Origin: Galaxea fascicularis
Taxonomy: Eukaryota > Cnidaria > Anthozoa > Scleractinia > Euphylliidae
Length of the DNA: 64,000 nucleotides
Assembly (NCBI GenBank): GCA_948470475.1
Contig: OX419346.1
Span: 19,072,917-19,136,916 of the forward strand
Direction: 5' to 3'
Both the position numbers and the translations under genes were made by a program. Positions 12,866 to 27,500 of the stretch are shown one piece after another. A model generated the notes under the pieces. The model made no database searches, was not told the DNA's origin, and saw nothing but the letters and a program-made list of their open reading frames with translations. Positions within the stretch are counted from its first letter, which is position 1. Each line of letters starts with the position of its first letter.

Positions 12866-14280
12866 AAAACCTCCCAAAACATTATTTCTATTCTTATTTG
12901 AGCTGTGTGCAAGATTTCAGCAAAGTTGAAATTTTGACCAAAACCAAAAGGGGTTAACCCATGGTTTTGGCTCAAATTTGGAATTTGGCTGAAACTTTGC
13001 CTTTTTTAAAGGGAAGTCTAGAAATGATGTTTAAATCCTTTTAAAACCTCCCACAACATTATTTCTATTCTTATTTGAGCTGTGTGCAAGATTTCAGCAA
13101 AGTTAAAATTTTAACCAAAACCCAAAGGGGTTAACCCATGGTTTTGGCTCAAATTTGGAATTTGGCTGAAACTTTGCCTATTTCAAAGGGAAGTCTAGAA
13201 ATGATGTTTAAATGCTTTTAAAACCTCCCACAACATTATTTCTATTCTTATTTGAGCTGTGTGCAAGATTTCAGCAAAGTTGAAATTTTGACCAAAACCC
13301 AAAGGGGTTAACCCATGGTTTTGGCTCAAATTTGGAATTTAGCAGAAACTTATCTTCTTTCAAAGGGAAGTCTAGAAATGATGTTTAAATGCTTTTAAAA
13401 CCTCCCAAAACATTATTTCTATTCTTATTTGAGCTGTGTGCAAGATTTCAGCAAAGTTAAAATTTTGACCAAAACCCAAAGGGGTTCACCCATGGTTTTG
13501 GCTCAAATTTGGAATTTGGCTGAAACTTTGCCTATTTCAAAGGGAACTCTAGAAATGATGTTTAAATGCTTTTAAAACCTCCCAAAACATTATTTCTATT
13601 TTTATTTGAGCTGTGTGCAAGATTTCAGCAAAGTTGAAATTTTGACCAAAACCCAAAGGGGTTAACCCATGGTTTTGGCTCAAATTTGGAATTTAGCAGA
13701 AACTTCTCTTCTTTCAAAGGGAAGTCTAGAAATGATGTTTAAATGCTTTTAAAACCTCCCAAAACATTATTTCTATTCTTATTTGAGCTGTGTGCAAGAT
13801 TTCAGCAAAGTTAAAATTTTGACCAAAACCCAAAGGGGTTAACCCATGGTTTTGGCTCAAATTTGGAATTTGGCTGAAACTTTGCCTATTTTAAAGGGAA
13901 CTCTAGAAATGATGTTTAAATGCTTTTAAAACCTCCCAAAACATTATTTCTATTTTTATTTGAGCTGTGTGCAAGATTTCAGCAAAGTTGAAATTTTGAC
14001 CAAAACCCAAAGGGGTTAACCCATGGTTTTGGCTCAAATTTGGAATTTAGCAGAAACTTCTCTTCTTTCAAAGGGAAGTCTAGAAATGATGTTTAAATGC
14101 TTTTAAAACCTCCCAAAACATTATTTCTATTCTTATTTGAGCTGTGTGCAAGATTTCAGCAAAGTTAAAATTTTGACCAAAACCCAAAGGGGTTAACCCA
14201 TGGTTTTGGCTCAAATTTGGAATTTGGCAGAAACTTTGCCTATTTCAAAGGGAAGTCTAGAAATGATGTTTAAATGCTTT
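12866..14280. repeat. Partial third copy of the 21/23-mer block
   Basis: From 12,866 the array matches the start of copy 1 at offset 7788 bp: CCTTTTTTAAAGG (5211 and 12,999) and TTTTAACCAAAA (5321 and 13,109). Near 14.0 kb the offset falls to 7080 bp (40 x 177), showing that one four-monomer subrepeat is missing here. Correspondence then fades with more mismatches. Confidence 0.8.
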
Positions 14281-17200
14281 TAAAACCTCCCACAACATTA
14301 TTTCTATTCTTATTTGAGCTGTGTGCAAGATTTCAGCAAAGTTGAAATTTTGACCAAAACCCAAAGGGGTTAACCCATGGTTTTGGCTCAAATTTGGAAT
14401 TTGGCAGAAACTTTGCTTATTTCAAAGGGAAGTCTAGAAATGATGTTTAAATGCTTTTAAAACCTCCCAAAACATTATTTCTATTCTTATTTGAGCTGTG
14501 TGCAAGATTTCAGCAAAGTTGAAATTTTGACCAAAACCCAAAGGGGTTAACCCATGGTTTTGGCTCAAATTTGGAATTTGGCTGAAACTTTGCCTATTTC
14601 AAAGGGAAGTCTAGAAATGATGTTTAAATGCTTTTAAAACCTCCCAAAACATTATTTCTATTCTTATTTGAGCTGTGTGCAAGATTTCAGCAAAGTTGAA
14701 ATTTTGACCAAAACCCAAAGGGGTTAACCCATGGTTTTGGCTCAAATTTGGAATTTGGCAGAAACTTTGCTTATTTCAAAGGGAAGTCTAGAAATGATGT
14801 TTAAATGCTTTTAAAACCTCCCAAAACATTATTTCTATTCTTATTTGAGCTGTGTGCAAGATTTCAGCAAAGTTAAAATTTTGACCAAAACCCAAAGGGG
14901 TTAACCCATGGTTTTGGCTCAAATTTGGAATTTGGCTGAAACTTTGCCTATTTCAAAGGGAAGTCTAGAAATGATGTTTAAATGCTTTTAAAACCTCCCA
15001 AAACATTATTTCTATTCTTATTTGAGCTGTGTGCAAGATTTCAGCAAAGTTAAAATTTTGACCAAAACCCAAAGGGGTTAACCCATGGTTTTGGCTCAAA
15101 TTTGGAATTTGGCTGAAACTTTGCCTATTTCAAAGGGAAGTCTAGAAATGATGTTTAAATGCTTTTAAAACCTCCCACAACATTATTTCTATTCTTATTT
15201 GAGCTGTGTGCAAGATTTCAGCAAAGTTGAAATTTTGACCAAAACCCAAAGGGGTTAACCCATGGTTTTGGCTCAAATTTGGAATTTGGCAGAAACTTTG
15301 CTTATTTCAAAGGGAAGTCTAGAAATGATGTTTAAATGCTTTTAAAACCTCCCAAAACTTTATTTCTATTCTTATTTGAGCTGTGTGCAAGACTTTAGCA
15401 AACTTAAAATTTTGACCAAAACCCAAAGGGGTTAACCCATGGTTTTGGCTCAAATTTGGAATTTGGCTGAAACTTTGCCTATTTCAAAGGGAAGTCTAGA
15501 AATGATGTTTAAATGCTTTTAAAACCTATCACAACATTATTTCTATTCTTATTTGAGCTGTGTGCAAGATTTCAGCAAAGTTGAAATTTTGACCAAAACC
15601 CAAAGGGGTTAACCCATGGTTTTGGCTCAAATTTGGAATTTGGCAGAAACTTTGCTTATTTCAAAGGGAAGTCTAGAAATGATGTTTAAATGCTTTTAAA
15701 ACCTCCCACAACATTATTTCTATTCTTATTTGAGCTGTGTGCAAGATTTCAGCAAAGTTGAAATTTTGACCAAAACCCAAAGGGGTTAACCCATGGTTTT
15801 GGCTCAAATTTGCAATTTGGCTGAAACTTTGCCTATTTCAAAGGGAAGTCTAGAAATGATGTTTAAATGCTTTTAAAACCTCCCACAACATTATTTCTAT
15901 TCTTATTTGAGCTGTGTGCAAGATTTCAGCAAAATTGAAATTTTGACCAAAACCCAAAGGGGTTAACCCATGGTTTTGGCTCAAATTTGGAATTTGGCAG
16001 AAACTTTGCTTATTTCAAAGGGAAGTCTAGAAATGATGTTTAAATGCTTTTAAAACCTCCCAAAACATTATTTCTATTCTTATTTGAGCTGTGTGCAAGA
16101 TTTCAGCAAAGTTAAAATTTTGACCAAAACCCAAAGGGGTTAACCCATGGTTTTGGCTCAAATTTGGAATTTGGCAGAAACTTTGCTTATTTCAAAGGGA
16201 AGTCTAGAAATGATGTTTAAATGCTTTTAAAACCTCCCACAACATTATTTCTATTCTTATTTGAGCTGTGTGCAAGATTTCAGCAAAGTTGAAATTTTGA
16301 CCAAAACTCAAAGGGGTTAACCCATGGTTTTGGCTCAAATTTGGAATTTGGCTGAAACTTTGCCTATTTCAAAGGGAAGTCCAGAAATAATGTTTAAATG
16401 CTTTTAAAACCTCCCACAACATTATTTCTATTCTTATTTGAGCTGTGTGCAAGATTTCAGCAAAGTTGAAATTTTGACCAAAACCCAAAGGGGTTAACCC
16501 ATGGTTTTGGCTCAAATTTGGAACTTGGCAGAAACTTTGCTTATTTTAAAGGGAAGTCTAGAAATGATGTTTAAATGCTTTTAAAACCTCCCAAAACATT
16601 ATTTCTATTCTTATTTGAGCCTTGTGCAAGATTTCAGCAAAGTAAAAATTTTGACTAAAACCCAAAGGGGTTAACCCATGGTTTTGGCTCAAATTTGGAA
16701 TTTGGCTGAAACTTTGCCTATTTCAAAGGGAAGTCTAGAAATGATGTTTAAATGCTTTTAAAACCTCCCACAACATTATTTCTATTCTTATTTGAGCTGT
16801 GTGCAAGATTTCAGCAAAGTTGAAATTTTGACCAAAACTCAAAGGGGTTAACCCATGGTTTTGGCTCAAATTTGGAATTTGGCAGAAACTTTGCTTATTT
16901 TAAAGGGAAGTCTAGAAATGATGTTTAAATGCTTTTAAAACCTCTCAAAACATTATTTCTATTCTTATTTGAGCTGTGTGCAAGATTTCAGCAACTTAAA
17001 AATTTTGACCAAAACCCAAAGGGGTTAACCCATGGTTTTGGCTTAAATTTGGAATTCGGCTGAAACTTTGCATATTTCAAAGGGAAGTCTAGAAACGATG
17101 TTTAAATGCTTTTAAAACCTATCACAACATTATTTCTATTCTTATTTGAGCTGTGTGCAAGATTTCAGCAAAGTTGAAATTTTGACCAAAACCCAAAGGG

Positions 17201-20200
17201 GTTAACCCATGGTTTTGGCTTAAATTTGGAATTTGGCAGAAACTTTGCTTATTTCAAAGGGAAGTCTAGAAATGATGTTTAAATGCTTTTAAAACCTCCC
17301 ACAACATTATTTCTATTCTTATTTGAGCTGTGTGCAAGATTTCAGCAAAGTTGAAATTTTGACCAAAACCCAGAGGGGTTAACCCATGGTTTTGGCTCAA
17401 ATTTGCAATTTGGCAGAAACTTTGCTTATTTCAAAGGGAAGTCTAGAAATGATGTTTAAATGCTTTTAAAACCTCCCAAAACATTATTTCTATTCTTATT
17501 TGAGCTGTGTGCAAGATTTCGGCAAAGTTAAAATTTTGATCAAAACCCAAAGGGGTTAACCCATGGTTTTGGCTCAAATTTGGAATTTGGCAGAAACTTT
17601 GCTTATTTCAAAGGGAAGTCTAGAAATGATGTTTAAATGCTTTTAAAACCTCCCACAACATTATTTCTATTCTTATTTGAGCTGTGTGCAAGATTTCAGC
17701 AAAGTTGAAATTTTGACCAAAACCCAAAGGGGTTAACCCATGGTTTTGCTCAAATTTGGAATTTGGCTGAAACTTTGCCTATTTCAAAGGGAAGTCTAGA
17801 AATGATGTTTAAATGCTTTTAAAACCTCCCACAACATTATTTCTATTCTTATTTGAGCTGTGTGCAAGATTTCAGCAAAGTTGAAATTTTGACCAAAACC
17901 CAAATGGGTTAACCCATGGTTTTGGCTCAAATTTGGAATTTGGCTGAAACTTTGCCTATTTCAAAGGGAAGTCTAGAAATGATGTTTAAATGCTTTTAAA
18001 ACCTCCCACAACATTATTTCTATTCTTATTTGAGCTGTGTGCAAGATTTCAGCAAAGTTGAAATTTTGACCAAAACCCAAAGGGGTTAACCCATGGTTTT
18101 GGCTCAAATTTGGAATTTGGCAGAAACTTTGCCTATTTCAAAGGGAAGTCTAGAAATGATGTTTAAATGCTTTTAAAACCTCCCACAACATTATTTCTAT
18201 TCTTATTTAACCTGTGTGCAAGATTTCAGCAAATTAAAAATTTTGACCAAAACCCAAACGGGTTAACCCATGGTTTTGGCTCAAATTTGGAATTTGGCTG
18301 AAACTTTGCCTATTTCAAAGGGAAGTCTAGAAATGATGTTTAAATGCTTTTAAAACCTCCCAAAACATTATTTCTATTCTTATTTGAGCTGTGTGCAAGA
18401 TTTCAGCAAATTAAAAATTTTGACCAAAACCCAAAGGGGTTAACCCATGGTTTTGGCTCAAATTTGGAATTTAGCAGAAACTTCTCTTCTTTCAAAGGGA
18501 AGTCTAGAAATGATGTTTAAATGCTTTTAAAACCTCCCAAAACATTATTTCTATTCTTATTTGAGCTGTGTGCAAGATTTCAGCAAAGTTAAAATTTTGA
18601 CCAAAACCCAAAGGGGTTAACCCATGGTTTTGGCTCAAATTTGGAATTTGGCTGAAACTTTGCCTATTTCAAAGGGAAGTCTAGAAATGATGTTTAAATG
18701 CTTTTAAAACCTCCCACAACATTATTTCTATTCTTATTTGAGCTGTGTGCAAGATTTCAGCAAAGTTGAAATTTTGACCAAAACCCAAAGGGGTTAACCC
18801 ATGGTTTTGGCTCAAATTTGGAATTTGGCAGAAACTTTGCTTATTTCAAAGGGAAGTCTAGAAATGATGTTTAAATGCTTTTAAAACCTACCAAAACATT
18901 ATTTCTATTCTTATTTGAGCTGTGTGCAAGATTTCAGCAAAGTTAAAATTTTGACCAAAACCCAAAGGGGTTAACCCATGGTTTTGGCTCAAATTTGGAA
19001 TTTGGCTGAAACTTTGCCTATTTCAAAGGGAAGTCTAGAAATGATATTTTAATGCTTTTAAAACCTCCCAAAACATTATTTCTATTCTTATTTGAGCTGT
19101 GTGCAAGATTTCAGCAAAGTTGAAATTTTGACCAAAACCCAAAGGGGTTAACCCATGGTTTTGGCTCAAATTTGGAATTTGGCTGAAACTTTGCTTATTT
19201 CAAAGGGAAGTCTAGAAATGATGTTTAAATGGTTTTAAAACCTCCCACAACATTATTTCTATTCTTATTTGAGCTGTGTGCAAGATTTCAGCAAAGTTAA
19301 AATTTTGACCAAAACCCAAAGGGGTTAACCCATGGTTTTGGCTCAAATTTGGAATTTGGCTGAAACTTTGCCTATTTCAAAGGGAAGTCTAGAAATGATG
19401 TTTAAATGCTTTTAAAACCTCCCACAACATTCTTTCCATTCTTATTTGAGCTGTGTGCAAGATTTCAGCAAAGTTGAAATTTTGACCAAAACTCAAAGGG
19501 GTTAACCCATGGTTTTGGCTCAAATTTGGAATTTGGCAGAAACTTTGCTTATTTCAAAGGGAAGTCTAGAAATGATGTTTAAATGCTTTTAAAACCTCCC
19601 AAAACATTATTTCTATTCTTATTTGAGCCGTGTGCAAGATTTCAGCAAAGTTAAAATTTTGACCAAAACCCAAAGGGGTTAACCCATGGTTTTGGCTCAA
19701 ATTTGGAATTTGGCTGAAACTTTGCCTATTTCAAAGGGAAGTCTAGAAATGATGTTTAAATGCTTTTAAAACCTCCCACAACATTATTTCTATTCTTATT
19801 TTAGCTGTGTGCAAGATTTCAGCAAAGTTGAAATTTTGACCAAAACCCAAAGGGGTTAACCCATGGTTTTGGCTCAAATTTGGAATTTGGCAGAAACTTT
19901 GCTTATTTCAAAGGGAAGTCTAGAAATGATAATTAAATGCTTTTAAAACCTCCCAAAACATTATTTCTATTCTTATTTGAGCTGTGTGCAAGATTTCAGC
20001 AAAGTTGAAATTTTGACCAAAACCCAAAGGGGTTAACCCATGGTTTTGGCTCAAATTTGGAATTTGGCTGAAACTTTGCCTATTTTAAAGGGAAGTCTAG
20101 AAATAATGTTTAAATGCTTTTAAAACCTCCCAAAACATTATTTCTATTCTTATTTGAGCTGTGTGCAAGATTTCAGCAAAGTTGAAATTTTGACCAAAAC

Positions 20201-20827
20201 CCAAAGGGGTTAACCCATGGTTTTGGCTCAAATTTGGAATTTGGCAGAAACTTTGCTTATTTCAAAAGGAAGTCTAGAAATGATGTTTAAATGCTTTTAA
20301 AACCTCCCAAAACATTATTTCTATTCTTATTTGAGCTGTGTGCAAGATTTCAGCAAAGTTGAAATTTTGACCAAAACCCAAAGGGGTTAACCCATGGTTT
20401 TGGCTCAAATTTGGAATTTGGCTGAAACTTTGCCTATTTCAAAGGGAAGTCTAGAAATGATGTTTAAATGCTTTTAAAACCTCCCACAACATTATTTCTA
20501 TTCTTATTTGAGCTGTGTGCAAGATTACAGCAAAGTTGAAATTTTGACCAAAACCCAAAGGGTAACCCATGGTTTTGGCTCAAATTTGGAATTTAGCAGA
20601 AACTTTGCTTATTTCAAAGGGAAGTCTAGAAATGATAATTAAATGCTTTTAAAACCTCCCAAAACATTATTTCTATTCTTATATGAGCTGTGTGCAAGAT
20701 TTCACCAAAGTTAAAATTTTGACCAAAACCCAAAGGGGTTAACCCATGGTTTTGGCTCAAATTTGCAATTTGGCTGAAACTTTGCCTATTTCAAAGGGAA
20801 GTCTAGAAATGATGTTTAAATGCTTTT

Positions 20828-23800
20828 AAAACCTCCCACAACATTATTTCTATTCTTATTTGAGCTGTGTGCAAGATTTCAGCAAAGTTGAAATTTTGAC
20901 CAAAACCCAAAGGGGTTAACCCATGGTTTTGGCTCAAATTTGGAATTTGGCAGAAACTTTGCCTATTTCAAAGGGAAGTCTAGAAATGATGTTTAAATGC
21001 TTTTAAAACCTCCCACAACATTATTTCTATTCTTATTTGAGCTGTGTGCAAGATTTCAGCAAAGTTGAAATTTTGACCAAAACCCAAAGGGGTTAACCCA
21101 TGGTTTTGGCTCAAATTTGGAATTTGGCAGAAACTTTGCTTATTTCAAAAGAAAGTCTAGAAATGATGTTTAAATGCTTTTAAAACCTCTTAAAACATTA
21201 TTTCTATTCTTTTTTGAGCTGTGTGCAAGATTTCAGCAAAGTTGAAATTTTGACCAAAACCCAAAGGGGTTAACCCATCGTTTTGGCTCAAATTTGGAAT
21301 TTGGCTGAAACTTTGCCTATTTCAAAAGGAAATCTAGAAATGATGTTTAAATGCTTTTAAAACCTCCCACAACATTATTTCTACTCTTATTTGAGCTCTG
21401 TGCAAGATTTCAGCAAAGTTGAAATTTTGACCAAAACCCAAAGGGGTTAACCCATGGTTTTGGCTCAAATTTGGAATTTGGCTGAAACTTTGCCTATTTC
21501 AAAGGGAAGTCTAGAAATGATGTTTAAATGCTTTTAAAACCTCCCACAACATTATTTCTATTCTTATTTGAGCTGTGTGCAAGATTTCAGCAAAGTTGAA
21601 ATTTTGACCAAAACCCAAAGGGGTTAACCCATGGTTTTGGCTCAAATTTGGAATTTGGCTGAAACTTTGCCTATTTCAAAGGGAAGTCTAGAAATGATGT
21701 TTAAATGCTTTTAAAACCTCCCAAAACATTATTTCTATTCTTATTTGAGCTGTGTGCAAGATTTCAGCAAAGTTAAAATTTTGACCAAAACCCAAAGGGG
21801 TTAACCCATGGTTTTGGCTCAAATTTGGAATTTGGCAGAAACTTTGCCTATTTCAAAGGGAAGTCTAGAAATGATGTTTAAATGCTTTTAAAACCTCCCA
21901 AAACATTATTTCTATTCTTATTTGAGCTGTGTGCAAGATTTCAGCAAAGTTGAAATTTTGACCAAAACCCAAAGGGGTTAACCCATGGTTTTGGCTCAAA
22001 TTTGGAATTTGGCTGAAACTTTGCCTATTTCAAAGGGAAGTCTAGAAATGATATTTAAATGCTTTTAAAACCTCCCAAAACATTATTTCTATTCTTATTT
22101 GAGCTGTGTGCAAGATTTCAGCAAAGTTAAAATTTTGACCAAAACCCAAAGGGGTTAACCCATGGTTTTGGCTCAAATTTGGAATTTGGCTGAAACTTTG
22201 CCTATTTCAAAGGGAAGTCTAGAAATGATGTTTAAATGCTTTTAAAACCTCCCAAAACATTATTTCTATTCTTATTTGAGCTGTGTGCAAGATTTAAGCA
22301 AAGTTGAAATTTTGACCAAAACCCAAAGGGCAACCCATGGTTTTGGCTCAAATTTGGAATTTAGCAGAAACTTTGCTTATTTCAAAGGGAAGTCTAGAAA
22401 TAATAATTAAATCCTTTTAAAACCTCCCAAAACATTATTTCTATTCTTATTTGAGCTGTGTGCAAGATTTCAGCAAAGTTAAAATTTTGACCAAAACCCA
22501 AAGGGGTTAACCCATGGTTTTGGCTCAAATTTGGAATTTGGCTGAAACTTTGCCTATTTGAAAGGGAAGTCTAGAAATGATGTTTAAATGCTTTTAAAAC
22601 CTCCCACAATATTATTTCTATTCTTATTTGAGCTGTGTGCAAGATTTCAGCAAAGTTAAAATTTTGACCAAAACCCAACGGGGTTAACCCATGGTTTTGG
22701 CTCAAATTTGGAATTTGGCTGAAACTTTGCCTATTTCAAAGGGAAGTCTAGAAATCATGTTTAAATGCTTTTAAAACCTCCCAAAACATTATTTCTATTC
22801 TTATTTGAGCTGTGTGCAAGATTTCAGCAAAGTTGAAATTTTGACCAAAACCCAAAGGGGTTAACCCATGGTTTTGGCTCAAATTTGGAATTTGGCAGAA
22901 ACTTTGCTTATTTCAAAGGGAAGTCTAGAAATGATGTTTAAATGCTTTTAAAACCTCCCACAACATTATTTCTATTCTTATTTGAGCTGTGTGCAAGATT
23001 TCAGCAAAGTTGAAATTTTGACCAAAACCCAAAGGGGTTAACCCATGGTTTTGGCTCAAATTTGGAATTTGGCTGAAACTTTGCCTATTTCAAAATGGAA
23101 TTCTAGAAATGATGTTTAAATGCTTTTAAAACCTCCCAAAACATTATTTCTATTCTTATTTGAGCTGTGTGCAAGATTTCAGCAAAGTTGAAATTTTGAC
23201 CAAAACCCAAAGGGGTTAAACCATGGTTTTGGCTCAAATTTGGAATTTGGCAGAAACTTTGCTTATTTCAAAGGGAAGTCTAGAAATGATGTTTAAATGC
23301 TTTTAAAACCTCCCAAAACATTATTTCTATTCTTATTTGAGCTGTGTGCAAGATTTCAGCAAAGTTAAAATTTTGACCAAAACCCAAAGGGGTTAACCCA
23401 TGGTTTTGGCTCAAATTTGGAATTTGGCAGAAACTTTGCCTATTTCAAAGGGAAGTCTAGAAATGATGTTTAAATGCTTTTAAAACCTCCCAAAACATTA
23501 TTTCTATTCTTATTTGAGCTGTGTGCAAGATTTCAGCAAAGTTGAAATTTTGACCAAAACCCAAAGGGGTTAACCCATGGTTTTGGCTCAAATTTGGAAT
23601 TTGGCTGAAACTTTGCCTATTTCAAAGGGAAGTCTAGAAATGATGTTTAAATGCTTTTAAAACCTCCCAAAACATTATTTCTATTCTTATTTGAGCTGTG
23701 TGCAAGATTTCAGCAAAGTTGAAATTTTGACCAAAACCCAAAGGGGTTAACCCATGGTTTTGGCTCAAATTTGGAATTTGGCAGAAACTTTGCTTATTTC

Positions 23801-24543
23801 AAAGGGAAGTCTAGAAATGATGTTTAAATGCTTTTAAAACCTCCCAAAACATTATTTCTATTCTTATTTGAGCTGTGTGCAAGATTTCACCAAAGTTCAA
23901 ATTTTGACCAAAACCCAAAGGGGTTAACCCATGGTTTTGGCTCGAATTTGGAATTTGGCTGAAACTTTGCCTATTTCAAAGGGAAGTCTAGAAATGATGT
24001 TTAAATGCTTTTAAAACCTCCCAAAACATTATTTCTATTCTTATTTGAGCTGTGTGCAAGATTTCAGCAAAGTTGAAATTTTGACCAAAACCCAAAGAGG
24101 TTAACCCATGGTTTTGGCTCAAATTTGGAATTTGGCAGAAACTTTGCTTATTTCAAAGGGAAGTCTAGAAATGATAATTAAATGCTTTTAAAACCTCCCA
24201 AAACATTATTTCTATTCTTATTTGAGCTGTGTGCAAGATTTCAGCAAAGTTGAAATTTTGACCAAAACCCAAAGGGGTTAACCCATGGTTTTGGCTCAAA
24301 TTTGGAATTTGGCAGAAACTTTGCCTATTTCAAAGGGAAGTCTAGATATGATGTTTAAATGCTTTTAAAACCTCCCAAAACATTATTTCCATTCTTATTT
24401 GAGCTGTGTGCAAGATTTCAGCAAAGTTGAAATTTTGACCAAAACCCAAAGGGGTTAACCCATGGTTTTGGCTCAAATTTGGAATTTGGCTGAAACTTTG
24501 CCTATTTCAAAGGGAAGTCTAGAAATGATGTTTAAATGCTTTT
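20828..24543. repeat. Second higher-order system, copy A (21 monomers, 3716 bp)
   Basis: Copy A is followed directly by copy B at an offset of 3716 bp. Shared private markers: AAAACCTCTTAAAACA (21,182 and 24,898), AAAGGGCAACCC (22,331 and 26,047 at the first C after GGG), ATGGAATTCTAG (23,095 and 26,811), TCTAGATATG (24,345 and 28,061). The length is explained exactly as 21 x 177 minus 2 (GGGCAACCC) plus 1 (CAAAATGGAATTC). Confidence 0.92.
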
Positions 24544-27500
24544 AAAACCTCCCACAACATTATTTCTATTCTTATTTGAGCTGTGTGCAAGATTTCAGCA
24601 AAGTTGAAATTTTGACCAAAACCCAAAGGGGTTAACCCATGGTTTTGGCTCAAATTTGGAATTTGGCAGAAACTTTGCCTATTTCAAAGGGAAGTCTAGA
24701 AATGATGTTTAAATGCTTTTAAAACCTCCCACAACATTATTTCTATTCTTATTTGAGCTGTGTGCAAGATTTCAGCAAAGTTGAAATTTTGACCAAAACC
24801 CAAAGGGGTTAACCCATGGTTTTGGCTCAAATTTGGAATTTGGCAGAAACTTTGCTTATTTCAAAAGAAAGTCTAGAAATGATGTTTAAATGCTTTTAAA
24901 ACCTCTTAAAACATTATTTCTATTCTTTTTTGAGCTGTGTGCAAGATTTCAGCAAAGTTGAAATTTTGACCAAAACCCAAAGGGGTTAACCCATCGTTTT
25001 GGCTCAAATTTGGAATTTGGCTGAAACTTTGCCTATTTCAAAAGGAAATCTAGAAATGATGTTTAAATGCTTTTAAAACCTCCCACAACATTATTTCTAC
25101 TCTTATTTGAGCTCTGTGCAAGATTTCAGCAAAGTTGAAATTTTGACCAAAACCCAAAGGGGTTAACCCATGGTTTTGGCTCAAATTTGGAATTTGGCTG
25201 AAACTTTGCCTATTTCAAAGGGAAGTCTAGAAATGATGTTTAAATGCTTTTAAAACCTCCCACAACATTATTTCTATTCTTATTTGAGCTGTGTGCAAGA
25301 TTTCAGCAAAGTTGAAATTTTGACCAAAACCCAAAGGGGTTAACCCATGGTTTTGGCTCAAATTTGGAATTTGGCTGAAACTTTGCCTATTTCAAAGGGA
25401 AGTCTAGAAATGATGTTTAAATGCTTTTAAAACCTCCCAAAACATTATTTCTATTCTTATTTGAGCTGTGTGCAAGATTTCAGCAAAGTTAAAATTTTGA
25501 CCAAAACCCAAAGGGGTTAACCCATGGTTTTGGCTCAAATTTGGAATTTGGCAGAAACTTTGCCTATTTCAAAGGGAAGTCTAGAAATGATGTTTAAATG
25601 CTTTTAAAACCTCCCAAAACATTATTTCTATTCTTATTTGAGCTGTGTGCAAGATTTCAGCAAAGTTGAAATTTTGACCAAAACCCAAAGGGGTTAACCC
25701 ATGGTTTTGGCTCAAATTTGGAATTTGGCTGAAACTTTGCCTATTTCAAAGGGAAGTCTAGAAATGATATTTAAATGCTTTTAAAACCTCCCAAAACATT
25801 ATTTCTATTCTTATTTGAGCTGTGTGCAAGATTTCAGCAAAGTTAAAATTTTGACCAAAACCCAAAGGGGTTAACCCATGGTTTTGGCTCAAATTTGGAA
25901 TTTGGCTGAAACTTTGCCTATTTCAAAGGGAAGTCTAGAAATGATGTTTAAATGCTTTTAAAACCTCCCAAAACATTATTTCTATTCTTATTTGAGCTGT
26001 GTGCAAGATTTAAGCAAAGTTGAAATTTTGACCAAAACCCAAAGGGCAACCCATGGTTTTGGCTCAAATTTGGAATTTAGCAGAAACTTTGCTTATTTCA
26101 AAGGGAAGTCTAGAAATAATAATTAAATCCTTTTAAAACCTCCCAAAACATTATTTCTATTCTTATTTGAGCTGTGTGCAAGATTTCAGCAAAGTTAAAA
26201 TTTTGACCAAAACCCAAAGGGGTTAACCCATGGTTTTGGCTCAAATTTGGAATTTGGCTGAAACTTTGCCTATTTGAAAGGGAAGTCTAGAAATGATGTT
26301 TAAATGCTTTTAAAACCTCCCACAATATTATTTCTATTCTTATTTGAGCTGTGTGCAAGATTTCAGCAAAGTTAAAATTTTGACCAAAACCCAACGGGGT
26401 TAACCCATGGTTTTGGCTCAAATTTGGAATTTGGCTGAAACTTTGCCTATTTCAAAGGGAAGTCTAGAAATCATGTTTAAATGCTTTTAAAACCTCCCAA
26501 AACATTATTTCTATTCTTATTTGAGCTGTGTGCAAGATTTCAGCAAAGTTGAAATTTTGACCAAAACCCAAAGGGGTTAACCCATGGTTTTGGCTCAAAT
26601 TTGGAATTTGGCAGAAACTTTGCTTATTTCAAAGGGAAGTCTAGAAATGATGTTTAAATGCTTTTAAAACCTCCCACAACATTATTTCTATTCTTATTTG
26701 AGCTGTGTGCAAGATTTCAGCAAAGTTGAAATTTTGACCAAAACCCAAAGGGGTTAACCCATGGTTTTGGCTCAAATTTGGAATTTGGCTGAAACTTTGC
26801 CTATTTCAAAATGGAATTCTAGAAATGATGTTTAAATGCTTTTAAAACCTCCCAAAACATTATTTCTATTCTTATTTGAGCTGTGTGCAAGATTTCAGCA
26901 AAGTTGAAATTTTGACCAAAACCCAAAGGGGTTAAACCATGGTTTTGGCTCAAATTTGGAATTTGGCAGAAACTTTGCTTATTTCAAAGGGAAGTCTAGA
27001 AATGATGTTTAAATGCTTTTAAAACCTCCCAAAACATTATTTCTATTCTTATTTGAGCTGTGTGCAAGATTTCAGCAAAGTTAAAATTTTGACCAAAACC
27101 CAAAGGGGTTAACCCATGGTTTTGGCTCAAATTTGGAATTTGGCAGAAACTTTGCCTATTTCAAAGGGAAGTCTAGAAATGATGTTTAAATGCTTTTAAA
27201 ACCTCCCAAAACATTATTTCTATTCTTATTTGAGCTGTGTGCAAGATTTCAGCAAAGTTGAAATTTTGACCAAAACCCAAAGGGGTTAACCCATGGTTTT
27301 GGCTCAAATTTGGAATTTGGCTGAAACTTTGCCTATTTCAAAGGGAAGTCTAGAAATGATGTTTAAATGCTTTTAAAACCTCCCAAAACATTATTTCTAT
27401 TCTTATTTGAGCTGTGTGCAAGATTTCAGCAAAGTTGAAATTTTGACCAAAACCCAAAGGGGTTAACCCATGGTTTTGGCTCAAATTTGGAATTTGGCAG

